Positions 7,158 through 15,090 of a DNA stretch of 64,000 bases are shown here, piece by piece. The translations under genes and the position numbers were made by a program. This stretch comes from SIG607 sp045601805 (GTDB taxonomy: Bacteria > Bacillota > Clostridia > Oscillospirales > Acutalibacteraceae), in the NCBI GenBank assembly GCA_045601805.1, contig JAZSAJ010000059.1, forward strand, positions 93,124 to 157,123, in the 5' to 3' direction. A model generated the notes under the pieces. That model did no database searches and was not told the origin of the DNA. It saw only the letters and a program-made list of their open reading frames with translations. How positions within the stretch are numbered: the first letter of the stretch is position 1; every line of letters begins with the position of its first letter.

Positions 7158-9202
7158 TTAAAAACTGTGAAATTTTAGCGCCTGTCGGCAACCGCGAAAT
7201 GCTAAACGCGGCAATAAAAAGCGGCGCCGACGCCGTTTACTTGGGCACCGAAGAATTTAACGCGCGCAGAAATGCCCAAAATTTTAAAAAAGAAGAACTT
7301 AAGGAAATTGTAAAACTCTGTCACGAAGCAGGTGTTAAGGTGTATCTTACCTTAAACATTTTAATTGCCGATACAGAGTTTTTTAATGCTGTTTCTTTGT
7401 GCTTTTATGCCTATAACAGCGGGATTGACGGTGTAATTATTGCCGATTTAGGTTTGGCTTATTATTTGCACAAAAATTTGCCCGAACTACCTTTACACGC
7501 TTCTACCCAAATGACTGTTTTTTCGGAAAGCGCGCTTATTCCTTTAAAAGAAATGGGATTTAAGCGTGTTGTTGCCGCGCGTGAACTTAGCAAAGAGGGG
7601 CTTAAAAACCTTTGCCGCAAAGCAAAGGAACTAAATATGGAGGTTGAAGCGTTTGTGCACGGTGCACTTTGTATGTGTGTATCGGGCCAATGCTTGTTTT
7701 CGGCTTTTTTGGGTTCGCGCAGCGGAAACCGCGGTCTTTGCGCGGGGCCTTGCCGTCTTCCCTTTACGGCAAGCGGGAAAGAAGAATACGCTTTAAGTTT
7801 AAAAGATTTATCGCTTTTAGACCATTTGGCAGAACTTAAAGAAATGGGCGTTTGTTCTTTTAAAATTGAGGGCAGAATGACACGCCCCGAATATGTTGCG
7901 GCGGCGGTAACGGCTGCAAGGCAGGTTTTAAAAAACGGCTTTGCCGAAGAAAAACTGTGTGCCGCTTTAAAAAATGTATTCTCGCGCCAAGGTTTTACAA
8001 ACGGTTATTATAAAAATGAAATAAATAAAGATATGTTTGGGGTTCGCAGCAAAGACGATGTTGTTGCCACTAATGAAGCGCTTCCCTACATTCATTCGCT
8101 TTACCGAAAACAGCAAAAAATAACAGGCGTTTCGGCAAAACTTTGCGTGTATGAAAACCGCCCAAGCGAATTAACTTTTAGCGAAAACGGTAATACCGTT
8201 ACTGTGCAGGGTGACTGCGGTGTTTTGGCGCAAAACAAACCGCTTGATTACGCCTTTGCCCAAAAATGTATAGGGAAACTTGGCGATACACCCTTTTATT
8301 TAGAAAACTTTGAATTTTACTGCGAAAGCGGTTTAACTCTTTCTTCGGCTTCTTTAAACGAACTGCGAAGGTGTGCCGTTTTAGCGCTTTACCATAAACG
8401 CGCGGTTTTGCCAAAAGAAATTACACCTGTTTTGCCACAAAGCAAAGCACCCACAAACAAAACGCCAAAAGGATATATTTTGCGTTTGCCCGATATTTCG
8501 CTTTTACCAAACAATTTAAGCGGTGTAAAGGCGGTTGTTTTGCCGACCCAAAGCATAAATAAAAACTGCATTTTAGGTAACACTTTAATTGTTGCGGAAC
8601 TTTTTAGGGTTTATGAAAACGAAGAAACAATTAAAAGTGAACTAAATAGAATTAAAGAACTTGGCATAAAATATGTATTGGTTGGTAATTTGTGCCAAAT
8701 TTCTTTGGTAAACCAAGTTGGGCTTAACGCGTTTTGCGGTTTTGGTATGAACTGTTTTTCAAGTTATTACGAAGATTTTGCAAGGGAAAACAATGTAAAA
8801 GGGCTTTTGCTTTCGCCCGAAATGTCGTTTGCGCAAATAAAAAACAGCGCATTTAGTTTGCCAACATCCGTTATTGCTTACGGTAAAATTCCGCTTATGG
8901 TGTTTAAAAACTGCCCGGTTAAAAGTTTTGTGGGTTGCGAAAAATGCAAAAAGCAGGGCGTTTTAACCGACCGCAAGAATACCAAATTTAAACTTATTTG
9001 CAAAAACGGTTTTTGCGAACTTATTAACAGTACGCCAATTTATTTGGCCGACAAGCAAGACGGCATTTTTGCCGATTGGCTTATGCTTTATTTCACCGAT
9101 GAAAACAAGGAAGAGATTAACGAAATTTTAGAAAAATATAAAAAAGGCGAACCGTTAAACAGTGCCTTTACAAGAGGTCTTTACCAAAAAGGTGTTTTTT
9201 GA
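7154..9202 (+). CDS. U32-family peptidase / RNA-hydroxylation-type protein
   Basis: A 682-residue member of the U32 family. It begins with the barrel signature EILAPVGNREMLNAAIKSGA. The U32 core at about residues 167-205 (EAFVHGALCMCVSGQC, then GNRGLCAGPCRLPF) holds the conserved cysteines, and KIEGRMTRPEYVAAA follows. The C-terminal third has further cysteines (CPVKSF..CEKCKK) and resembles the long form of the family. Members once called peptidases are now tied to hydroxylation of tRNA or 23S rRNA (TrhP, RlhA) and other tRNA or quinone work; which applies here is unclear. It overlaps zapA by four bases. Confidence 0.9.
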   Translation: MIKNCEILAPVGNREMLNAAIKSGADAVYLGTEEFNARRNAQNFKKEELKEIVKLCHEAGVKVYLTLNILIADTEFFNAVSLCFYAYNSGIDGVIIADLGLAYYLHKNLPELPLHASTQMTVFSESALIPLKEMGFKRVVAARELSKEGLKNLCRKAKELNMEVEAFVHGALCMCVSGQCLFSAFLGSRSGNRGLCAGPCRLPFTASGKEEYALSLKDLSLLDHLAELKEMGVCSFKIEGRMTRPEYVAAAVTAARQVLKNGFAEEKLCAALKNVFSRQGFTNGYYKNEINKDMFGVRSKDDVVATNEALPYIHSLYRKQQKITGVSAKLCVYENRPSELTFSENGNTVTVQGDCGVLAQNKPLDYAFAQKCIGKLGDTPFYLENFEFYCESGLTLSSASLNELRRCAVLALYHKRAVLPKEITPVLPQSKAPTNKTPKGYILRLPDISLLPNNLSGVKAVVLPTQSINKNCILGNTLIVAELFRVYENEETIKSELNRIKELGIKYVLVGNLCQISLVNQVGLNAFCGFGMNCFSSYYEDFARENNVKGLLLSPEMSFAQIKNSAFSLPTSVIAYGKIPLMVFKNCPVKSFVGCEKCKKQGVLTDRKNTKFKLICKNGFCELINSTPIYLADKQDGIFADWLMLYFTDENKEEINEILEKYKKGEPLNSAFTRGLYQKGVF

Positions 9203-9231
9203 TTGACATTTTTAGGTTTTTGTAAGATAAT
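9203..9231 (+). promoter_or_regulatory. Promoter of mgtE
   Basis: TTGACA (9203-9208), 17-base spacer, GATAAT (9226-9231), starting on the base after the U32 stop codon. Transcription should start near 9238. Confidence 0.78.
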
Positions 9232-9237
9232 ATAAAA

Positions 9238-9390
9238 AAACAAAAAAGAGAGGTGACAGGGCGTGGACGCCGGTGCGAATCCCCGAAGTAGTAACAACAA
9301 AATATGCGGCGGTCTGCCCCTTTTTGCTGTGGTTTAAGCCACGGCTTATATGCTTTTTGTGACCGCCTTTAAAAAAGGAGGTCATTTTTT
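9238..9390 (+). ncRNA. Structured mgtE leader, candidate translational riboswitch of unknown class
   Basis: About 150 bases of untranslated leader. GACCGCCTTT (9361-9370) pairs with AAAGGAGGTC (9374-9383), one mismatch, hiding the ribosome-binding site. GGCGGTC (9308-9314) is a perfect 7-base complement of GACCGCC (9361-9367) and could release it. The same GGCGGTC can instead pair with GACGCC (9266-9271) in a stem closed by GGGC/GCCC (9259-9262 and 9316-9319). These pairings exclude each other, which is classic switch design. A further hairpin GCTGTGG/CCACGGC lies at 9326-9345. It does not match the M-box features I know. GGTGCGAATCC (9272-9282) recalls a T-loop or the cobalamin L4 motif, without the rest of that riboswitch. 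Confidence 0.6.
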
Positions 9391-10803
9391 ATGGAAGAAA
9401 AAGAAATTCTTGAACAAGAAGAAGATATACTCACTAACCGTGACTATGCCGAAGAAATTTTGGCGCTTATTAAAAATTCCGCCACAGCCGAAGAAATTAA
9501 AGAGGGCTTAAGCGACTACCACGATAACGATATTGCCGCGGTGCTTGAACATTTAACCAAAGAAGAAAGAATTTATTTGTATTCGGTTTTGGGCGATGAA
9601 GCAGTTTCAAATATTTTCTCTTACCTTGATGAAGTAGAGGTTTACATTGAAGAACTTTCAAACGATAAAGCCGCCGATGTTATTGAAGAAATGGATGCCG
9701 ACGATGCGGTTGACGTTTTGGAAGAATTAGATGATGATAAGCGCCAAGAAATTTTAGAACTTATTGAGCCCGAAGCCAAAGAAAACATTGAACTTATTGA
9801 TTCTTACGAAGAAGATGTTTTCGGAAGCGTTATGACCACCAACTTTATTGTTATTAACAAAGACAACACAATAAAAAAGGCAATGCGAAGTCTTATAAAT
9901 CAGGCGGCGGAAAACGACAATATTTCAAAACTTTATGTTGTGGACGAAAACGGTTGTTTTTGCGGTGCGGTTGACCTTAAAGACCTTATTGTTGCAAGGC
10001 AAACCGACGATTTTGCCGATTTAATTACAACTTCTTACCCCTTTGTTTACGACACCGAAAACATTAACGAAAGTATTGATGTTTTAAGGGAATATTCAGA
10101 AAACTCAATTCCCGTTATAAGCGAAAAAACCAAGGAAGTTTTGGGCGTTATTACCGCGCAAGATATTATAGAAATGGTAGACGAGCAACTTGGCGATGAT
10201 TACGCTAAATTTGCGGGTCTTACCGAAGAAGAAGAACTGTTTGAACCGCTCGGCAAAAGTGTTAAAAAGCGCATACCTTGGCTTATTATTCTTTTGTTCT
10301 TGGGTCTTGGTATTTCAAGCGTTATTGGTGCGTTTGAAAATGTTGTTAAAGAACTAAGCGTTATTGTTTGCTTTCAGTCGCTAATTCTTGGCATGGCGGG
10401 TAACACAGGCACACAGTCACTGGCTGTTACAATTCGCATTTTAGCAGGCGAAGAACTTTCATTTAAAGAACGCCTTTCCCTTATTTTTAGGGAAATAAAA
10501 ATTGCCTTTGCAAACGGCTTTTTGTTATCAATAATTTCCTTTGCCGTAACTTTTGTTTATTTGTTGGTTATAAAAAGCGAAGTTATGATGTTTTCGTGTG
10601 CCGCCGCAGGTTGCGTTGCGCTGTCGCTTCTTTGCACAATGATTATTGCCGGTTTTTCGGGCACAGGTATTCCCCTTTTGCTTAAACGCGCAGGTTTAGA
10701 CCCTGCCGTTGCTTCTGGTCCGCTTATTACCACAATTAACGACTTTGTTTCGGTTATTGTTTACTATTCACTTGCCTGGACTTTACTTGCGAATATGATT
10801 TAA
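9391..10803 (+). CDS. mgtE: Magnesium transporter MgtE
   Basis: A 470-residue MgtE, normal length. The N-terminal superhelical domain (about 20-135) has the acidic repeats DKAADVIEEMDADDAVDVLEEL-type, two CBS domains follow (about 140-265), then five membrane helices (about 285-470). The pore region contains GMAGNTGTQSL and the last helices contain AGFSGTGIPLLLKRAGLDPA and GPLITTINDF, which line the magnesium path. It imports magnesium and is gated by cytosolic magnesium through its N and CBS domains. Translation probably depends on the leader, which can mask its ribosome-binding site. Confidence 0.96.
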   Translation: MEEKEILEQEEDILTNRDYAEEILALIKNSATAEEIKEGLSDYHDNDIAAVLEHLTKEERIYLYSVLGDEAVSNIFSYLDEVEVYIEELSNDKAADVIEEMDADDAVDVLEELDDDKRQEILELIEPEAKENIELIDSYEEDVFGSVMTTNFIVINKDNTIKKAMRSLINQAAENDNISKLYVVDENGCFCGAVDLKDLIVARQTDDFADLITTSYPFVYDTENINESIDVLREYSENSIPVISEKTKEVLGVITAQDIIEMVDEQLGDDYAKFAGLTEEEELFEPLGKSVKKRIPWLIILLFLGLGISSVIGAFENVVKELSVIVCFQSLILGMAGNTGTQSLAVTIRILAGEELSFKERLSLIFREIKIAFANGFLLSIISFAVTFVYLLVIKSEVMMFSCAAAGCVALSLLCTMIIAGFSGTGIPLLLKRAGLDPAVASGPLITTINDFVSVIVYYSLAWTLLANMI

Positions 10804-10809
10804 AAAACT

Positions 10810-11088
10810 CGGGAGTTGCGGTTAAAGTTAAATTGTCTTAAAAAGTAAATTTTTGCGGTCTACTGTGTTAAAAAACCACGATAAGCGACGCGGCTTTATC
10901 GTGGTTTTTCGCCTTTTATACCACTAAAAATTTATCTTTTTAAAGTGCAAAGCAGTTTTGTAAGAATAAATTTGTTTCGGTTTCGCAGTTACAAAAACGC
11001 AGTAATACTTTGTGTCTTACAAGTTTTTGTAACAAGAAATAGTACAAATTTATCTGAAAAACCAATTTATCTCTAACTGCAACTCCCG
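10810..11088. repeat. 279-base nested inverted-repeat element
   Basis: The ends CGGGAGTTGCGGTTA (10810-10824) and TAACTGCAACTCCCG (11074-11088) are inverted repeats of 15 bases with one G-T pair. Nested inside are ATAAATTTGT/ACAAATTTAT (10966-10975, 11044-11053) and GTTACAAAAAC/GTTTTTGTAAC (10988-10998, 11023-11033). There is no coding frame. It is either a MITE-like element or a structured RNA. Confidence 0.65.
10868..10914. terminator. Strong hairpin, probable mgtE terminator, inside the repeat element
   Basis: AAAAACCACGATAA (10871-10884) and TTATCGTGGTTTTT (10896-10909) pair perfectly over 14 bases and end in T runs on both strands. Confidence 0.75.
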
Positions 11089-11108
11089 CTTAAGATGGCT
11101 TTTTTTAA

Positions 11109-11137
11109 TTGACACATATAAAATTCTATTGTATACT
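11109..11137 (+). promoter_or_regulatory. Promoter of the ATP-grasp-thrC-thrB operon
   Basis: TTGACA (11109-11114), 17-base spacer, TATACT (11132-11137). It rules out an in-frame start codon at 11129. Confidence 0.85.
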
Positions 11138-11167
11138 TTATATATTATATATTATGGGAGAGTTTTT

Positions 11168-12169
11168 ATGAATGTTATCTATGCTCTAAAAAGACTGGTA
11201 CAACTTGATTTTCGCCGAGCTTTCATTCAGTTAGATAAAACTGCTAAAAAAAGCGGTAAAAGTAAAATTTTTATATTTTTTGATATGATTTGGTGCGGTC
11301 TTCGTTACGGCGCAGGTCCTAACGATTATAAGGTTTTTGAGTTTTATAATTTAAAACCCGCAAACCGCAAAACATTTATTACCCGCGGTGTAAACAATGC
11401 GCTGGTTAGAAAATTTAACGATAAAAAATATTGGCACCTTTTTGACAACAAAGAAGACTTTAACCAACTTTTTGCCGAGTTTATGCATCGCGACTGGCTT
11501 GTAAACGATACTATGACCAAAGAAGAATTTAAAGAATTCTTAAAAGGCAAAAAGGAAATTATTTATAAACCCTCACAGGGCACCTGCGGTATAGGTGTGG
11601 AAAAATTTTCGGTGACAGAAGCAGATGCCGACGGACTTTACAAACTGCTTAGCGCTAAAGAAAAAGGCGTTATTGAAGAGGTTGTTTATAACCACCACGC
11701 AATTCGCGAAGTTTACCCACACGCCGTAAACACCGTTAGGGTTGTTACAATTTTAAAAGATGGTGTATGCTACCCTATATCTGCTTTCTGGCGAATTGGT
11801 ATGGACGGTAAAAGTATTGACAATTTAACTACAGGCGGTATGGCTGCAAAGGTTGATATAGAAACAGGAACCGTTCCTCTTCCTGCCGCCGACAAAAACG
11901 GAATTGTTTATGAAAAACACCCAATGACAGGCAAGAAAATTGTTGGCTTTACCATTCCCTGTTGGGACAAGGTGTTAGAAACGGTTGATAAAGCCGCGCG
12001 CGTGGTACCGCAAATTGCTTATGTTGGTTGGGATGTTTGCGTTAGGGAAAACGATATTTTGCTTATTGAGGGCAACTCGTTCCCCGGTCACGATATTTTG
12101 CAACTACCCGCTTATACGCCAGAAAAAATTGGGCTTATGGACAGGGTTTATAAATTTTACAAAAACTAA
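11168..12169 (+). CDS. Sugar-transfer-associated ATP-grasp protein
   Basis: A 333-residue protein. ATG 11168 has GGGAGAG 6 bases upstream and lies downstream of the promoter. The ATP-grasp core is visible: KPSQGTCGIGVEKF (about 132-145) as the glycine-rich loop, VEEVVYNH (about 165-172), VNTVRVVTI (about 182-190) and the metal-binding end LLIEGNSFPGHDILQLP (about 300-316). It fits the Sugar-transfer-associated ATP-grasp family, found near polysaccharide genes and predicted to ligate a carboxyl group to an amine or similar. Here its neighbour is thrC (9 bases on), with no polysaccharide genes nearby. The substrate is unknown. Confidence 0.82.
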   Translation: MNVIYALKRLVQLDFRRAFIQLDKTAKKSGKSKIFIFFDMIWCGLRYGAGPNDYKVFEFYNLKPANRKTFITRGVNNALVRKFNDKKYWHLFDNKEDFNQLFAEFMHRDWLVNDTMTKEEFKEFLKGKKEIIYKPSQGTCGIGVEKFSVTEADADGLYKLLSAKEKGVIEEVVYNHHAIREVYPHAVNTVRVVTILKDGVCYPISAFWRIGMDGKSIDNLTTGGMAAKVDIETGTVPLPAADKNGIVYEKHPMTGKKIVGFTIPCWDKVLETVDKAARVVPQIAYVGWDVCVRENDILLIEGNSFPGHDILQLPAYTPEKIGLMDRVYKFYKN

Positions 12170-12178
12170 GGTGAAACA

Positions 12179-13639
12179 ATGATTTACAACAGCACACGAA
12201 ACAACAATTTAACCGCAAACAGCGCCGAAGCGGTGCTTAAGGGCATTGCCGATGACGGCGGTTTGTTTATGATTAAAGATTTTGACGCACTTAATTTTGA
12301 TTACAAAAAACTTATGGGTTTAACAACAATTGAAATGAGCGCCGAAATTTTACATACTCTTCTTAACGATTTTTCTAAAGAAGAAATGGACGGTATGGTA
12401 AACCGCGCCTATAAGGGCAAATTTGCAACCGATGAACTTACCCCCACCGTTAAAGTTGGCAATTTTTTTGTTACCGAACTTTTCCACGGCCCAACAAGTG
12501 CGTTTAAAGATGTTGCCTTATCTGTTCTTCCACAACTTATGACGGGTTCTAAAAAACTTTTAGGAAGAAGTGAGGAAACGGTTATTCTTACCGCAACAAG
12601 CGGTGACACCGGCAAAGCCGCTTTAGAAGGTTTTGCCGATGTAGAGGGAATAAGAATTATTGTGTTTTTCCCAAATGATGGTGTTAGCGCAGTTCAAAAG
12701 GCGCAAATGGTAACACAAAAGGGCAAAAATGTTTGTGTTTGCGCCATTAACGGCAACTTTGACGACGCGCAAACAGGTGTTAAAAATACCTTTGCCGCTT
12801 TTTCTAAAAAGGAAAGCAAAGGTGTTTGCCTTTCAAGTGCAAACTCAATTAACATTGGCCGTTTAGCCCCCCAACTTGTTTATTATTTTAAAGCGTATTC
12901 CGATTTATTGGCAAAGGGTGAAATTACCCTTGGCGAAAAAATTAACTTTGTTGTGCCAACGGGAAACTTTGGTAACATTTTGGCTGGTTATTTTGCAAAA
13001 TGTTTGGGGCTGCCAATAAACAAACTTATTTGCGCTTCTAACGCCAACAATGTTTTAACCGACTTTTTAACAACTGGCGTTTACGACCGCAGAAGAACAT
13101 TTTACAAAACCGTTTCACCGTCTATGGATATTTTGGTTTCAAGCAACCTTGAGCGTTTGCTTTACTTATTAAGCGACGGAAACGATACTGAAGTTGCCGG
13201 TTATATGAAAGATTTAAACGAAAAGGGATTTTACAAGGTTAGTGACAGTTTATTAAACCGAATTAAGGAAACCTTTATTGCCGGTAACACAACCGATAGT
13301 GAAACCCTTAAAACCATTAAGGAAGTTTACGAAGAAAGCGGTTACCTTTGCGATACACACACTGCCGTTGCGGTTAAGGTGTTAAAAGATACCGAAGTTA
13401 ACTGTAAAAGCGTTGTGCTTGCGACTGCAAGCCCTTATAAATTCCCAACTTCTGTTTTAAATGCTTTGGGCGAAACACCAAACGAAAACGAATTTTTGGC
13501 GCTTGAACAGTTAAATAAATTAACCGGTGTGGCTATACCAAAACAACTTGCAGAACTTAAAAATGCCGTTGTTTTGCACAACACAGTTATAGAAAAAGAA
13601 AACCTTATAGATTTTGTATTTAGTAAAACGGAGGAATAA
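12179..13639 (+). CDS. thrC: Threonine synthase
   Basis: A 486-residue PLP enzyme of the longer, bacterial-type threonine synthase class, turning O-phosphohomoserine into threonine. It begins YNSTRNNN. The PLP-binding lysine lies in GPTSAFKDVALSVLPQ (about residues 103-118). TATSGDTGKAALEGF (about 139-153) and VVPTGNFGNILAGYFAK (about 259-275) form the phosphate and cofactor pocket. It is followed two bases later by thrB, which supplies its substrate. Confidence 0.95.
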   Translation: MIYNSTRNNNLTANSAEAVLKGIADDGGLFMIKDFDALNFDYKKLMGLTTIEMSAEILHTLLNDFSKEEMDGMVNRAYKGKFATDELTPTVKVGNFFVTELFHGPTSAFKDVALSVLPQLMTGSKKLLGRSEETVILTATSGDTGKAALEGFADVEGIRIIVFFPNDGVSAVQKAQMVTQKGKNVCVCAINGNFDDAQTGVKNTFAAFSKKESKGVCLSSANSINIGRLAPQLVYYFKAYSDLLAKGEITLGEKINFVVPTGNFGNILAGYFAKCLGLPINKLICASNANNVLTDFLTTGVYDRRRTFYKTVSPSMDILVSSNLERLLYLLSDGNDTEVAGYMKDLNEKGFYKVSDSLLNRIKETFIAGNTTDSETLKTIKEVYEESGYLCDTHTAVAVKVLKDTEVNCKSVVLATASPYKFPTSVLNALGETPNENEFLALEQLNKLTGVAIPKQLAELKNAVVLHNTVIEKENLIDFVFSKTEE

Positions 13640-13641
13640 CC

Positions 13642-14529
13642 GTGAGTAAAGTTACAGTACAAGTCCCTGCTACAACCGCCAATTTAGGTCCAGGGTTTGA
13701 TAGTGTTGGTTGCGCTTTTTCGCTTTATAATGTTATTTCGTTTGAACCCGCGGAAGAACTTATTTTTGAGGGTTGCGAAGAACAATATAAAAACGAAGAA
13801 AATTTGGCGCTTGTTGGCTTTGACGCCGTGTTAGCGGCAACAAACAACAAACGCGGCGGTTTAAAAATAACCTTTGAAGAAATAAATATTCCTGTTTCAC
13901 GCGGACTTGGTTCAAGTTCTTCACTGCTTGTTGCAGGTGCGTTGGCAGCCGATTATATTTACGACTGCAATTTAACAAAAGGCGAACTACTATGCATTTG
14001 CAACCGTCTTGAAGGCCACCCCGATAACTTATCACCGGCAATTTACGGCGGTCTTACCGCTTCAATGGTTTCGCACGGAACTCCATATTCGGTTAGTTAC
14101 AACATTCACCGCAATTTGCATTTTGTTGCGCTTGTGCCCGATTTTACACTGCTTACAAGCGTTGCAAGGTCGGTGCTTCCCAAAACGGTACCCTTTGCCG
14201 ATGCAGTGTTTAACGAATCGCGCGTGGCAATTTTACTTAAAGCGCTTGAAACAGGTGACGGACACTTAATTAGTCTTTCCCTGCGCGATACACTTCACCA
14301 ACCCTACCGCAAACATTTAATTAAAGATTATGATATTGTTAAAGACTGCGCAAAACAGTGCGGTGCTTTGGCATTTTGCATTAGCGGTGCAGGTTCAACC
14401 TGTTTATGCCTTGCAAGTGACGATATGAATTTTACCGATAATTTAAAAGAACTGCTTATAGAAAAAGGCATAACAAACTGGGATATTATTCCCCTAACAG
14501 TTGATTACGAAGGCGCAAAAATAATATAA
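13642..14529 (+). CDS. thrB: Homoserine kinase
   Basis: A 295-residue GHMP kinase that phosphorylates homoserine. It starts at GTG with CGGAGGAATAACC upstream. Family marks are VQVPATTANLGPGFDSVGCA at the start, the ATP loop PVSRGLGSSSSLLVAGALAA (about 88-107), and GALAFCISGAGSTCLCLA near residue 240. It is the last gene before a strong terminator, so ATP-grasp, thrC and thrB form one operon. Confidence 0.95.
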   Translation: MSKVTVQVPATTANLGPGFDSVGCAFSLYNVISFEPAEELIFEGCEEQYKNEENLALVGFDAVLAATNNKRGGLKITFEEINIPVSRGLGSSSSLLVAGALAADYIYDCNLTKGELLCICNRLEGHPDNLSPAIYGGLTASMVSHGTPYSVSYNIHRNLHFVALVPDFTLLTSVARSVLPKTVPFADAVFNESRVAILLKALETGDGHLISLSLRDTLHQPYRKHLIKDYDIVKDCAKQCGALAFCISGAGSTCLCLASDDMNFTDNLKELLIEKGITNWDIIPLTVDYEGAKII

Positions 14530-14574
14530 AAAAGATGTGTGGAAATTCCACACATCTTTTTTGTTTTTTAAATT
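14527..14574. terminator. Terminator after thrB
   Basis: GATGTGTGG (14534-14542) and CCACACATC (14548-14556) with flanking A and T runs; symmetrical, so it can act on both strands. Confidence 0.87.
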
Positions 14575-14595
14575 ACAACTTCGCTATAGTTGCTT

Positions 14596-14775
14596 TTATT
14601 TGTTTTCTTCACTTTCTATATTGTCAAGCGCGTATTTACAGCACTGCAACACAAGTAAATTAAACGAAATATTGTTGTTTGCCGCAGTTTTGTTAAGTCT
14701 TTCAAAAAGTGATTCGGTAAATCGTACAGTACGCGGTGTGTTTGCATTTTTTAGTTCATTGTCAATTTTAAACAT
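14596..14775 (-). CDS. Small ribbon-helix-helix-like protein
   Basis: A 59-residue protein. I chose ATG 14775, preceded by GGGTGAT, over an upstream start at 14805 that would add a hydrophobic stub. The stretch NTPRTVRFTESLFERLNKTAANNNISFNL has the strand-helix-helix layout of Arc/MetJ-type DNA-binding proteins (strand TVRFT, then two helices). I infer a small regulator, perhaps of itself and the divergent gene at 14880. No toxin partner is evident. Confidence 0.68.
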   Translation of the reverse strand: MFKIDNELKNANTPRTVRFTESLFERLNKTAANNNISFNLLVLQCCKYALDNIESEENK

Positions 14776-14809
14776 AATCATCACCCAAAACAATATTATG
14801 CTCAATTTC

Positions 14810-14864
14810 GGTTGTATTTATATAACCATTTATGGTTGCATTTTGTTTTTTGGTATGATATATT
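14810..14864. promoter_or_regulatory. Repeat operators and promoter between the two small genes
   Basis: GGTTGTATTT (14810-14819) and GGTTGCATTT (14834-14843) are direct repeats 24 bases apart, and AACCATTTATGGTT (14825-14838) is a palindrome. The plus promoter TTGCAT (14836-14841), 17-base spacer, TATATT (14859-14864) overlaps them. Confidence 0.55.
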
Positions 14865-14879
14865 TTAAAGGGTGATTAT

Positions 14880-15056
14880 ATGAATTGTGAAAATATTTTT
14901 TGTATTTACCAAAGAAATAACAAATGTGTTTTAACGGAAATAAGTATAGATATAACGGGCGCGTGTGCCGACTGTATTTATGTAGATATAAGTAAAAAAG
15001 AATTAAAGGAACTTAAAGAAAATCAGTTGCGAAATATAGAACGAAGTCATTTTTAA
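14880..15056 (+). CDS. Small cysteine-rich hypothetical protein
   Basis: A 58-residue protein. ATG 14880 is preceded by AAAGGGTGAT. It carries five cysteines in the first 32 residues (NCENIFC, NNKC, GACADC), a spacing suited to a metal site, then a lysine- and glutamate-rich helix (SKKELKELKENQL). I do not recognise a function. It is divergent from the ribbon-helix-helix gene and ends just before a terminator. Confidence 0.68.
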   Translation: MNCENIFCIYQRNNKCVLTEISIDITGACADCIYVDISKKELKELKENQLRNIERSHF

Positions 15057-15057
15057 G

Positions 15058-15088
15058 CAAAAAAAGGAGAGCAGTGCTCTCCTTTTTG
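15058..15088. terminator. Bidirectional terminator between the small gene and gpmI
   Basis: AAAAAGGAGAGC (15061-15072) pairs with GCTCTCCTTTTT (15076-15087) around AGT. It serves convergent genes. Confidence 0.85.
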
Positions 15089-15090
15089 TT

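Noticed and set aside
9259..9320. tRNA or cobalamin riboswitch, suggested by GGTGCGAATCC
   Set aside because: No acceptor stem, anticodon arm or CCA-type end fits a tRNA, and the other conserved boxes of the cobalamin riboswitch are missing; the downstream gene is mgtE.
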